A stretch of DNA of 45,380 bases from Candidatus Allofournierella merdipullorum (GTDB lineage Bacteria > Bacillota > Clostridia > Oscillospirales > Ruminococcaceae), in assembly GCA_019116345.1 (NCBI GenBank), contig DXBV01000081.1:1-45380 (forward strand), given 5' to 3'. Both the position numbers and the translations under genes were made by a program. Shown here piece by piece: positions 29,908 to 37,620 of the stretch (positions within the stretch are counted from its first letter, which is position 1; every line of letters begins with the position of its first letter). Below the pieces are notes generated by a model. The model worked only from the letters and a program-made list of their open reading frames with translations. It was not told the origin of the DNA and searched no databases.

Positions 29908-31437
29908 TTATTTGTCGTACCAGTATTTGCGGTCCAGGCTGCGGTATTGCAGCGCCTCGGCCAGGTGGGCCGAGCCGATCTGTTCGCAGCCCGCCAGGTC
30001 CGCAATGGTGCGGCTGACCTTGAGGATGCGGTCGTAGGCCCGGGCGGAAAGCCCCAGCCGGTCAAAGGCCATCTGCAGCAGGGCCGCCGCCGCGTCGTCC
30101 GGCTGACAGTATTTGCGCAGCAGCTGGCCCGAAAGCTCGGCATTGCAGCGGATGCCCGTGCCCGCGTAGCGGGCGGTCTGCACCGCCCGTGCGGCGACGA
30201 CCCGCTTTCGAATGTCGGCGCTGCACTCGGATTTTTCGCTGCCCGCCAGTTCGCTGTATTGCACCGGGCCCACCTCCACATGCAGGTCGATGCGGTCCAG
30301 AAGCGGCCCGCTTACCCGGCGGCGGTAGTTTTCGATCACGTTGGGCGTGCAGGTGCAGGCCCGGGTGGGATGCCCGAAATAGCCGCACCGGCAGGGGTTC
30401 ATGGCCGCCAGCAGAATGAACCGGCTGGGGTAGGTCACCGTGGCCGCGGCGCGGCTCACCGTCACCTTGCCGTCCTCCACCGGCTGACGCAGAACTTCCA
30501 GCGCGTCCCGGTGGAACTCCGGCAGTTCGTCCAGAAACAGAACGCCGTTGTGGGCCAGGCTCACCTCACCCGGCCGGGCGTTGGCCCCGCCGCCCGCCAG
30601 CGCCGCGGCGCTGACGCTGTGGTGGGGGCTGCGGAAAGGCCGCTGGCCCACAAGCCCGCTGCCCGCGGGCAGAAGGCCCGCCACCGAGCAGATGGTGGTG
30701 CACTCCACCGCCTCCTCCTGGGTCAGCGGCGGCAGGATGCCGGGCATGCGCTTGGCCAGCATGCTCTTGCCGGTGCCCGGCGGGCCGATCATCAAAAGAT
30801 TGTGCCCGCCTGCGGCGGCGATCTCCAGCCCCCGGCGGGCGGCAAGCTGACCTTTCACATCCGCAAAGTCCGGCACGTCCGCACCCTCAAAAGGCACAAA
30901 AGGCCGACGCGGCGCGGGGGAGAGCTGCGCTTCGCCCCGCAGATGGGCCACCACCTGGGCGGCATCCGCTGCGCCCAACACGGTGAGCCCTTCCACCGCC
31001 GCAGCTTCGGCGGTGTTTTCGGCGGGCACGAACAGATGAGTTACGCCGGATTCGGCGGCGGCCAGCGCCATGGGCAGCATGCCGGTCACCGGGCGCAGCG
31101 CACCGTTCAGCGAGAGCTCGCCCACAAAGGCGAACCGCTCGTCCAGGCTGGGCAGCTGGCCGCTGGCGCACAAAAGAGCCAGCAGCACCGGCAGGTCATA
31201 CACCGGCCCCGTTTTGCGCAGCCGGGCCGGGGCCAGATTCACCGTGATGCGGCTGGCGGGCCAGGCATAGCCCAGGTTTTTTGCCGCGCTGCGCACCCGG
31301 TCGGCGGCTTCCTTCACCGCGCTGTCCGGCAGGCCCACGATGCTGAACTGGGGCAGCCCGCCGCTGATGTCCGCCTCGGCGGTCACCGCAAAGCCTGAAA
31401 GACCCTGCACACCAAAGCTGTTCACCCGTGCAAACAT
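29908..31437 (-). CDS. comM: YifB/ComM-family Mg-chelatase-like AAA+ ATPase
   Basis: A 509-residue protein. The N-terminal LonS5-like domain (MFARVNSFGVQGLSGFAVTA to about 165) precedes a Mg-chelatase-type AAA+ domain. Walker A is GPPGTGKS, Walker B region LFLDELPEF, and a C-terminal lid follows. An MNPCRCGYFG motif supplies cysteines. ComM in naturally competent bacteria is a helicase driving branch migration in transformation. The family is far wider than competence, so the role here is uncertain. The ATG at 31437 follows AAGGAGG. It ends a chrA1-chrA2-comM run with 32 bp before it. Confidence 0.9.
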   Translation of the reverse strand: MFARVNSFGVQGLSGFAVTAEADISGGLPQFSIVGLPDSAVKEAADRVRSAAKNLGYAWPASRITVNLAPARLRKTGPVYDLPVLLALLCASGQLPSLDERFAFVGELSLNGALRPVTGMLPMALAAAESGVTHLFVPAENTAEAAAVEGLTVLGAADAAQVVAHLRGEAQLSPAPRRPFVPFEGADVPDFADVKGQLAARRGLEIAAAGGHNLLMIGPPGTGKSMLAKRMPGILPPLTQEEAVECTTICSVAGLLPAGSGLVGQRPFRSPHHSVSAAALAGGGANARPGEVSLAHNGVLFLDELPEFHRDALEVLRQPVEDGKVTVSRAAATVTYPSRFILLAAMNPCRCGYFGHPTRACTCTPNVIENYRRRVSGPLLDRIDLHVEVGPVQYSELAGSEKSECSADIRKRVVAARAVQTARYAGTGIRCNAELSGQLLRKYCQPDDAAAALLQMAFDRLGLSARAYDRILKVSRTIADLAGCEQIGSAHLAEALQYRSLDRKYWYDK

Positions 31438-31469
31438 CACGCCGCCTCCTTGAATTTTTTTGTGATGGG

Positions 31470-32057
31470 TCAGGCAGGGAAGCGGAACACTGCGCCCACA
31501 ACGCCTGCGAACACGATAAACGCCACCGGATGGATCTTGGGGAACTTGCGCTGGGCAATGAAGATGACCACGCCCAGGGCCACCGCCGGCCAGATGACGG
31601 CGCTGCTCCATGCGCCCGCCTCGATGGAGGGCAGGCTCACCAGCGTCACCTCGGCCACGCTCACGCCTGCGGCGGCCACCAGCGCAACCGAAGCGGGGCG
31701 CAGGCCGTAAAGCCCCTTCTGCACAAGGGGGCTGTCCTTGAACTTGCCCAGCATGCGGGCGATGATGAGGATGACGAGGATGGAGGGGCTGATGAGGCCA
31801 AGCGTGGCCACGATGCCGCCGGGCACCCCGGCAGTGATGTAGCCGGCGTAGGTGGCCATGTTGATGCCCAGAGCGCCGGGGGTGCTCTCGCTCACGGCAA
31901 TCATGTTGGCAACATCGGCGGCGGTGAACCAGCCGATGGTCTCGGCCATGTCATAAAGGAAGGGCAGGGTGGCAAGGCCGCCGCCGATGGCAAACAGACC
32001 TACCTTGGCAAATTCGTAAAAAAGGCGCAGCAGCGTCAGAAAATAGACAGTCATCAT
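31470..32057 (-). CDS. Half-size chromate transporter (CHR) domain protein, second of a pair
   Basis: 195 residues with about six helices. The CHR-domain motifs FAIGGGLATLPFL and SESTPGALGINMATYAG are present. In full-length ChrA two such domains are fused in one chain. Here they are separate genes whose stop and start overlap (ATGA). The family moves chromate/sulfate-type anions, but in gut anaerobes the true substrate is unknown. ATG at 32057 or the next codon may be used; AGGAGG lies just upstream. Confidence 0.9.
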   Translation of the reverse strand: MMTVYFLTLLRLFYEFAKVGLFAIGGGLATLPFLYDMAETIGWFTAADVANMIAVSESTPGALGINMATYAGYITAGVPGGIVATLGLISPSILVILIIARMLGKFKDSPLVQKGLYGLRPASVALVAAAGVSVAEVTLVSLPSIEAGAWSSAVIWPAVALGVVIFIAQRKFPKIHPVAFIVFAGVVGAVFRFPA

Positions 32058-32614
32058 TTATCCTCCTTTTTCGCGCCCGGAGCCAGCGCCAGACCGGCCA
32101 GCGCCGCCGCCACAACGTAAACGGCGGGGGAGATGCTCACCGGCAGAAGACCGCCGAACACCGAAAGCAGGAAGATGGCCAGAAAAATGGCCAGCGTGCG
32201 CTTATCCAGCACCGACTTTTTCCAAAGACGCAGCACCGCGTTCAAAATCAGCACGCACACGCACACCCGCACGCCGCCAAAGGCGCTCTGCACGATGGGG
32301 TAGGTGAGCAGATAGCCCAACCCCGCCGCCACCAGCGACAGCAGGATGATGGGGAAGAAGGTGAAGCCCACGGTGGCGATGATGCCGCCCAGAATGCCTT
32401 TGCGCTTGTCGCCGATGAAGGTGGAGACGTTCACCGCGATGATCCCCGGGGTGCACTGGCCGATGGCAAAATAGTCGGCCAGTTCCTCCTCAGTGGCCCA
32501 GCCGCGCTTGTCAACACATTCCCGTTGCAGGATGGGCAGCATCGCATAGCCGCCCCCAAAGGTGACCCCGCCGATTTTGGCGAAGGTCCAGAACAGTTCA
32601 AAATATTCTTTCAA
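32054..32614 (-). CDS. Half-size chromate transporter (CHR) domain protein, first of a pair
   Basis: 186 residues, about six helices, with GGVTFGGGYAMLPIL and IGQCTPGIIAVNVSTFIG, the CHR signature. Translation starts at a TTG (32614), 10 nt after AGGAGG. It overlaps the second half by 4 bp. The pair is expected to form an antiparallel heterodimer, as described for short-chain CHR proteins. Transcribed divergently from the phosphohexomutase gene. Confidence 0.9.
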   Translation of the reverse strand: MKEYFELFWTFAKIGGVTFGGGYAMLPILQRECVDKRGWATEEELADYFAIGQCTPGIIAVNVSTFIGDKRKGILGGIIATVGFTFFPIILLSLVAAGLGYLLTYPIVQSAFGGVRVCVCVLILNAVLRLWKKSVLDKRTLAIFLAIFLLSVFGGLLPVSISPAVYVVAAALAGLALAPGAKKEDK

Positions 32615-32654
32615 GCGAGTTCCGCCTCCTGTTTTTTGAAAAAATTCTCGTCTA

Positions 32655-32683
32655 AGTATAGCACAACGGCCGTCGAAATGCCA
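32655..32683 (-). promoter_or_regulatory. Possible promoter of the CHR transporter pair
   Basis: TATACT on the minus strand at 32660-32655 is a good -10 box. The -35 position (TGGCAT, 17 bp away) is poor. Confidence 0.4.
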
Positions 32684-32717
32684 CCGCGCACCCCCGACGG
32701 GATGCGCCTATTTTTTG

Positions 32718-32746
32718 TTGACAATCCCCGCCGCCACCGCTACAAT
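32718..32746 (+). promoter_or_regulatory. Promoter of the phosphohexomutase gene
   Basis: TTGACA, a 17-bp spacer and TACAAT. Confidence 0.92.
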
Positions 32747-32806
32747 AAATACAACTGGATACTTTCCACAAAAAGTGTCGATACCATGAAAAAGCAGGTG
32801 GAAATT

Positions 32807-34519
32807 ATGTATAAAGATGAATTTGAGCGCTGGCTCGCCTACCCGCTGGACGACCCCGACCTGAAGCCGGAGCTGGAGAGCGTCGCCGGCGATGACGAGG
32901 CTGTGAAGGACCGTTTCGCCGTCACCCTGAAGTTCGGCACCGCCGGCCTGCGGGGCGTCATCGGCGCGGGCACCAACCGCATGAACGTGTATGTGGTGCG
33001 TCAGGCCACCCAGGGCCTGGCCAACTGGGTCAAGACCCAGGGCGGTACCCAGACCGTGGCCATCAGCTACGACAGCCGCATCAAGAGCGACGTGTTTGCC
33101 AAAGCTGCCGCCGAGGTGCTGGCGGCCAACGGCGTGAAGGTGCGCATCTACAAGGCGCTGATGCCTGTTCCTGCGCTCAGCTTTGCCACCCGCTACTATA
33201 ACTGCAACGCCGGCATCATGGTCACCGCCAGCCACAACCCTGCCAAGTACAACGGCTACAAGGCCTACGGCCCGGACGGCTGCCAGATGACCGACGAGGC
33301 TGCCGACATCGTTTACGCCGAGATCCAGAAGACCGACGTGCTCACCGGCGCAAAGACCATGCCCTTTGACGAGGCGCTGGCCGCCGGGCTCATCGAGTAT
33401 GTGGGCGAGGACTGCTACGAAGCCCTCTATGCTGCCATCGAGAGCCGCCAGGTGCGCCCCGGCCTGTGCGCCGAGGCGGGCCTCAAGCTGGTCTACAGCC
33501 CGCTGAACGGCAGCGGCCTTGTGCCGGTCACCCGCGTGCTGGCGGACATCGGCATCACCGATATCACCGTCGTGCCCGAGCAGAAGGACCCGGACGGCAA
33601 CTTCCCCACCTGCCCCTATCCCAACCCCGAGATTTTCGAAGCGCTGCGGCTGGGCCTTGAACTGGCCGAGAAGTCCGGCGCCGACCTGATGCTGGCCACC
33701 GACCCCGACGCTGACCGCGTGGGCATCGCCGTGCGCTGCAAGGACGGCAGTTATGAGTTGCTCACCGGCAACGAGGTGGGCGTGCTGCTGCTGGACTACA
33801 TCTGCGCCGGCCGTATCGAGAAGGGCACCATGCCCGAAAAGCCGGTCATGGTCAAGAGCATCGTGTCCACCCCGCTGGCGGACGTGGTGGCCGCCCACTA
33901 CGGCGTGGAGTGCCGCAATGTGCTCACCGGCTTCAAGTGGATCGGCGACCAGATCGCCCGGCTGGAGGCCGCGGGCGAGGTGGAGCGGTTCATCTTCGGC
34001 TTTGAGGAGAGCTACGGCTACCTGGCCGGCAGCTATGTGCGGGACAAGGACGCCGTCATCGGCAGCATGCTTATCTGCGAGATGGCCGCCTACTACCGCA
34101 GCATCGGCTCCTCCATCAAGGAGGAACTGGAGCGCATCTACGCCCAGTACGGCCGCTATCTGAACAAGGTGGATTCCTACGAGTTCCCCGGCCTGTCCGG
34201 CATGGACAAGATGGCGGGTATCATGCAGCAGCTGCGCACCGCGCCCCCGGCGGAGTTCGCAGGCTACAAGGTGCTCACCGTGGCCGACTATCAGGCCCGC
34301 ACCGTGACCGAGCTGGCCACCGGCAAGACCGCCCCCATCGACCTGCCCGCCGCCAACGTGCTGATCTACGCCCTGGAAGGCGGCGCCACCGTGGTGGTGC
34401 GTCCCAGCGGCACCGAGCCCAAGATCAAGACCTACTTTACCACCTTGGGCAAGGATCTGGCCGAGGCCGAGGCCCAGAAGGAGGCCCTGGCCGCCGCCCT
34501 CAAGCCCCTGCTGGCCTAA
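32807..34519 (+). CDS. Phosphoglucomutase/phosphomannomutase
   Basis: A 570-residue alpha-D-phosphohexomutase interconverting hexose 1- and 6-phosphates. The substrate-binding FGTAGLRG is near residue 45. The phosphoserine loop is TASHNPAKYNGYK, the metal loop DPDADRVG and the phosphate-binding end RPSGTEPKIK. The length fits the PgcA/Pgm2 type. ATG at 32807 follows AGGTGG by 5 nt. An ATG at 32786 lacks a binding site. Functionally linked with pgi upstream in sugar-phosphate metabolism, but not co-transcribed. Confidence 0.95.
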   Translation: MYKDEFERWLAYPLDDPDLKPELESVAGDDEAVKDRFAVTLKFGTAGLRGVIGAGTNRMNVYVVRQATQGLANWVKTQGGTQTVAISYDSRIKSDVFAKAAAEVLAANGVKVRIYKALMPVPALSFATRYYNCNAGIMVTASHNPAKYNGYKAYGPDGCQMTDEAADIVYAEIQKTDVLTGAKTMPFDEALAAGLIEYVGEDCYEALYAAIESRQVRPGLCAEAGLKLVYSPLNGSGLVPVTRVLADIGITDITVVPEQKDPDGNFPTCPYPNPEIFEALRLGLELAEKSGADLMLATDPDADRVGIAVRCKDGSYELLTGNEVGVLLLDYICAGRIEKGTMPEKPVMVKSIVSTPLADVVAAHYGVECRNVLTGFKWIGDQIARLEAAGEVERFIFGFEESYGYLAGSYVRDKDAVIGSMLICEMAAYYRSIGSSIKEELERIYAQYGRYLNKVDSYEFPGLSGMDKMAGIMQQLRTAPPAEFAGYKVLTVADYQARTVTELATGKTAPIDLPAANVLIYALEGGATVVVRPSGTEPKIKTYFTTLGKDLAEAEAQKEALAAALKPLLA

Positions 34520-34530
34520 AAGCATAAAAC

Positions 34531-34566
34531 AAAGCCGCCCTGCTGCTTGCGGGGCGGTTTTTCTTT
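34531..34566 (+). terminator. Terminator after the phosphohexomutase gene
   Basis: AGCCGCCC pairs with GGGCGGTT over an 11-nt loop and is followed by TTTTTCTTT. Confidence 0.78.
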
Positions 34567-34633
34567 GCCCTGCGCAATAACAAACGGCCCATGGGCGTTT
34601 TCCTTATAGAAAACAAAAAAGGAGGGTCTAGCC

Positions 34634-35401
34634 ATGAAACGTCTGATCGCCGCGCTGCTTGTGTTGTGTCTTGCGGGCTGTTCCGCCCCGGCTTCCGTGT
34701 CTGTGCCTTCCGGCCCTGCACCCGGAGAGGCCGCTGTGACCTGCCGCATCGCCGACGGGGCGGAGAACGGCAGCCTGCTGCTGGCCGGGCAGGGGGAGGA
34801 CACCGGCCTCTACCGGCTGAACGCCGCCGACCTGCCCGTTACCCTGGACGGCGAGGAGGCGAGCGCCGCCGACCTTCGGGACGGCATGCTGGTCACCGTC
34901 TATTTCAGCGGTGAAGTGCTGGAGTCCTATCCCGCCAGCTTCCATCAGCCCGCCCGCCTGGAGGCGGTGAGCGCAGGGGCCGACGACCGGGTGGATCTTG
35001 CGCTTCAGGCGCTGGAGGATCTGTGGAGCGAGGACACCGCCCTCAATGAGAACATCGAACAGCTGTCGGTGTACATCGACGAGGCGCTGGTGCCCAATGC
35101 CGCCGAGCGGGCCGCGGCGGGCTGGCGCTTCGCCGAGCTGCACCAGCTGCCCCCGCCCATGACCTACAGCTGGAAAGAGCTGTGCGACGAGGGCTATGTG
35201 AACGAAGAGGAGCTTTCCTGGGAAAAGGGCTGCTATTTTGAGCTGAAAGCCGCGGAGGATACGGGAACGGGCAAGACCCTCCGCTTCAACGCGCAGAAAT
35301 GGCGGGGCGGCCTTGCGGCCATTCTGTACGACGGCTGCACCGCGAAGCAAAAGGCGGACGGCAGCTGGAGCTATGAGCGGGGCGTTTTTGCCATTGCATG
35401 A
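34634..35401 (+). CDS. Putative lipoprotein of unknown function
   Basis: 255 residues. A lipoprotein signal peptide ends in the lipobox LAGC, with Cys16 as the acylated residue, so the protein should be anchored on the outer face of the membrane. An N-terminal small beta-rich part (about 35-105, DGMLVTVYFSGEVLESYPASF) resembles secreted DUF3221-like or OB-like repeats. The C-terminal part (about 120-255) is acidic and mixed alpha/beta. I do not recognise the family. Ribosome binding site AAAAAGGAGG. Neighbours give no functional clue. Confidence 0.82.
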   Translation: MKRLIAALLVLCLAGCSAPASVSVPSGPAPGEAAVTCRIADGAENGSLLLAGQGEDTGLYRLNAADLPVTLDGEEASAADLRDGMLVTVYFSGEVLESYPASFHQPARLEAVSAGADDRVDLALQALEDLWSEDTALNENIEQLSVYIDEALVPNAAERAAAGWRFAELHQLPPPMTYSWKELCDEGYVNEEELSWEKGCYFELKAAEDTGTGKTLRFNAQKWRGGLAAILYDGCTAKQKADGSWSYERGVFAIA

Positions 35402-35418
35402 TATACCGGGAAAACTGC

Positions 35419-35447
35419 TTGACACGCCCGCATCCGTGTGATATAAT
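35419..35447 (+). promoter_or_regulatory. Consensus sigma-A promoter of rpmE
   Basis: TTGACA, a 17-bp spacer and TATAAT: twelve of twelve consensus bases. Confidence 0.96.
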
Positions 35448-35453
35448 TCTCTG

Positions 35454-35582
35454 GCAATCGTTCCGATGGCTGCTCCATACGCACAGGATGGCGTATGCTG
35501 GTAGCCTCCCATTGAAGGTTGTGATGGGCGCATGTAAAGAGCATGGCCCCTTGAGTCATGAACCAGAAAGAGGTGAACCGTA
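35454..35582 (+). promoter_or_regulatory. rpmE leader, probable L31 autoregulatory RNA
   Basis: The leader of about 130 nt has a two-part hairpin: GGCTGC/GGTAGCC outside (35468-35506) and CATACGC/GCGTATG inside. A second hairpin is GGGC-CATG/CATG-GCCC with loop TAAAGAG (35526-35549). An alternative pairing CCCAT/ATGGG would break the second hairpin. L31 leaders that control rpmE are known in several phyla including Firmicutes. The match is by position and fold only. Confidence 0.6.
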
Positions 35583-35786
35583 ATGAAACAGGGCATCCAT
35601 CCCAAGTATGTGGACTGCACCATCACCTGCGCCTGCGGTGAGGTCATCCATACCCGCTCCACCAAGCCGGAGATCCACGTGGAAGTCTGCTCCAAGTGCC
35701 ATCCCTCCTACACCGGCAAGCAGAAGCTGGTAGACACCGGCGGACGTGTGGACCGCTTCAACAAGCGTTTCGGCCTGAAGAAGTAA
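35583..35786 (+). CDS. rpmE: 50S ribosomal protein L31, zinc-binding form
   Basis: A 67-residue bL31 of type [21 protein letters not shown] at its start, with Cys12, Cys16 or Cys18, and the [13 protein letters not shown] motif for zinc. This is the Zn-dependent paralogue that is replaced by type B under zinc limitation in many bacteria. Stands alone between promoter/leader and terminator. Confidence 0.98.
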   Translation: MKQGIHPKYVDCTITCACGEVIHTRSTKPEIHVEVCSKCHPSYTGKQKLVDTGGRVDRFNKRFGLKK

Positions 35787-35797
35787 GAAATCCATCG

Positions 35798-35830
35798 AAA
35801 AGGCGGTTTGGTCACAAACCGCCTTTTTTG
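35798..35830 (+). terminator. Terminator after rpmE
   Basis: An 11-bp stem AAGGCGGTTTG/CAAACCGCCTT, 4-nt loop, then TTTTTG. Confidence 0.92.
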
Positions 35831-35856
35831 TCGTGTTTTTGACGGGGGAAAAGCCT

Positions 35857-36477
35857 ATGGAGGACTACCGCACCATCGACGGGCGCGCCACCGCGGAGGT
35901 GGAGGAAAAACACAGCCGGTTCATCGCGCTGGCCGCCTTTGCCGACAGCGAGGAAAAGGCCCTGGCCGTGCTGGAAGAAGTGCGCGCCGCCAACCGCACC
36001 GCCCGCCACAACGTCTATGCCTATGTGCTGCGGGAGAGCGCGCGGGTGCGCTATTCCGATGACGGCGAGCCCGCCAAGACCGCCGGGCTGCCGGTGCTGG
36101 AAGCCATCCGCCACGCGGGCCTCACCGACTGCATCGTGGTGGTCACCCGCTACTTCGGCGGCATCCTGCTGGGAACCGGCGGGCTGGTGCGCGCTTACAC
36201 CGAGAGCGCTTCCGCGGCCCTGGCCGCTGCGAAGGTGGTCACGGTGCGGGCCTGCGTGCGCCTCTCCGTGGAGGTGGACTACGCCCTCTACGAGCGGGCG
36301 GCTCAGCTGCTGCAGGCGGCGGGCGCAAAGCTGGACGAACCGGTGTTCACCGACCGTGTGACCCTGTCGGCGCTGCTGCCCGCGGGGACGGAAACACCGC
36401 TGCTGCCCGCCTTTGCCGAGCTCAGCCGGGGCGCGGCGCAGCCCCAGGTCACGCCGCCCTTTTACGCGCCCTTCTGA
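35857..36477 (+). CDS. YigZ/IMPACT-family protein
   Basis: A 206-residue UPF0029 (IMPACT N-terminal) protein followed by a ferredoxin-like DUF1949 C-terminal domain. The signature DDGEPAKTAGLPVLEAI and YFGGILLGTGGLVRAYTESA are diagnostic. Relatives bind nucleic acids or ribosomes; the exact role is unknown. ATG at 35857 is 8 nt after GGGGGA. A GTG at 35833 in frame overlaps the previous terminator region. Confidence 0.93.
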   Translation: MEDYRTIDGRATAEVEEKHSRFIALAAFADSEEKALAVLEEVRAANRTARHNVYAYVLRESARVRYSDDGEPAKTAGLPVLEAIRHAGLTDCIVVVTRYFGGILLGTGGLVRAYTESASAALAAAKVVTVRACVRLSVEVDYALYERAAQLLQAAGAKLDEPVFTDRVTLSALLPAGTETPLLPAFAELSRGAAQPQVTPPFYAPF

Positions 36478-36512
36478 CCCAAAGAAAAAATTTTTTGTTT
36501 TTTTAAAGGGTT

Positions 36513-36541
36513 TTGCACCATTTCATCGTATATTACATATA
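36513..36541 (+). promoter_or_regulatory. Possible promoter of dgt-dnaG-rpoD
   Basis: TTGCAC, a 17-bp spacer and CATATA, in an A/T-rich stretch (36481-36560) that stands out from its surroundings. TATATT at 36529-36534 is an alternative -10. Box assignment is uncertain, but a promoter here is expected. Confidence 0.4.
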
Positions 36542-36579
36542 CCATCATTTTTGCTGACGGCAGAAAGGAGGGCGCATCC

Positions 36580-37587
36580 ATGCCCAATACCGCCCGGGAA
36601 TATACCGAACAGGTGGAGGCGCAGGTCCTGGCGCCGTGGGCGGCCAAGAGCTGCCAGAGCCGCGGCCGTCTCGTGCCGGAGGAGGAGTGCCCTCTGCGCA
36701 CCTGCTACCAGCGGGACCGCGACCGCATCATCCACTGCAAATCCTTCCGGCGTCTGAAACAAAAGACGCAGGTGTTCCTGTCGCCCGAGGGCGACCACTA
36801 CCGCACCCGCCTCACCCACACGCTGGAGGTCAACCAGATCGCCCGCACCATCGCCCGGGCTCTGCGCCTCAACGAGGACCTCACCGAGGCCATCGCCCTG
36901 GGCCACGATCTGGGCCACACCCCCTTCGGCCACGCGGGCGAGCGCGCGCTGAACAAGCTGTGCCCGGGGGGCTTCAAGCACTATCAGCAGAGCGTGCGTG
37001 TGGTGGACAAGCTGGAGAAGAACTTCCAGGGTCTGAACCTCTCCTGGGAGGTGCGCAACGGCATCATCTGCCACACCAAGGGCAAATGGGCCGACACCCA
37101 GGAAGGCCAGGCGGTCCGCTATGCCGACCGCATCGCCTATATGAACCACGACATTGAGGACGCCATCACCGCCGGGGTGCTCGCGCCCAGCGCGCTGCCC
37201 GCCGAGATCGTGCAGATCCTGGGCGACACGAAGAGCCGCCGCATCTCCACCCTCATCCAGGACCTGGTGGACAACAGCGGCGCGAAGGGCCTTGCCTTCA
37301 GCCCGCTGGTGGGGGAGGCCTACGAGGCGCTCCACGACTTCATGTACTCCACTGTCTATGTGGACAAGGACGCCAAGCGGGAAGAGCAGAAGGTGGAAAA
37401 GGTCATCGCAGAGCTCTACGAGCGGATGCTGGAGGACCCGGGCCTTCTGCCCGACGGCTTCTTGCAGATCGCCTATCAGGAAGGCGCCGACCGGGCGGTC
37501 ACCGACTACATCAGCGGCATGAGCGACGAGTTCGCCATCCGCATGTTTGAAGATCTGTTCGTGCCCAAGAAGTGGCACGTTTTGTAA
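36580..37587 (+). CDS. dgt: dGTPase-like HD-domain triphosphohydrolase
   Basis: A 335-residue Dgt-type hydrolase that releases triphosphate from dNTPs. The HD metal site is seen as HTLEVNQIARTIARAL, then GHDLGHTPFGHAGE (His-Asp pair) and a later conserved Asp in YADRIAYMNHDIEDA. The N-terminal RDRDRIIHCKSFRRLKQKTQVF is typical of the gram-positive family. Start after AAAGGAGGG. It heads dgt-dnaG-rpoD, an arrangement common in Clostridia that ties nucleotide balance to replication. Confidence 0.95.
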   Translation: MPNTAREYTEQVEAQVLAPWAAKSCQSRGRLVPEEECPLRTCYQRDRDRIIHCKSFRRLKQKTQVFLSPEGDHYRTRLTHTLEVNQIARTIARALRLNEDLTEAIALGHDLGHTPFGHAGERALNKLCPGGFKHYQQSVRVVDKLEKNFQGLNLSWEVRNGIICHTKGKWADTQEGQAVRYADRIAYMNHDIEDAITAGVLAPSALPAEIVQILGDTKSRRISTLIQDLVDNSGAKGLAFSPLVGEAYEALHDFMYSTVYVDKDAKREEQKVEKVIAELYERMLEDPGLLPDGFLQIAYQEGADRAVTDYISGMSDEFAIRMFEDLFVPKKWHVL

Positions 37588-37620
37588 CGGAGCGCCGCGC
37601 GAAAAGGGGGTGAGGGGCTC

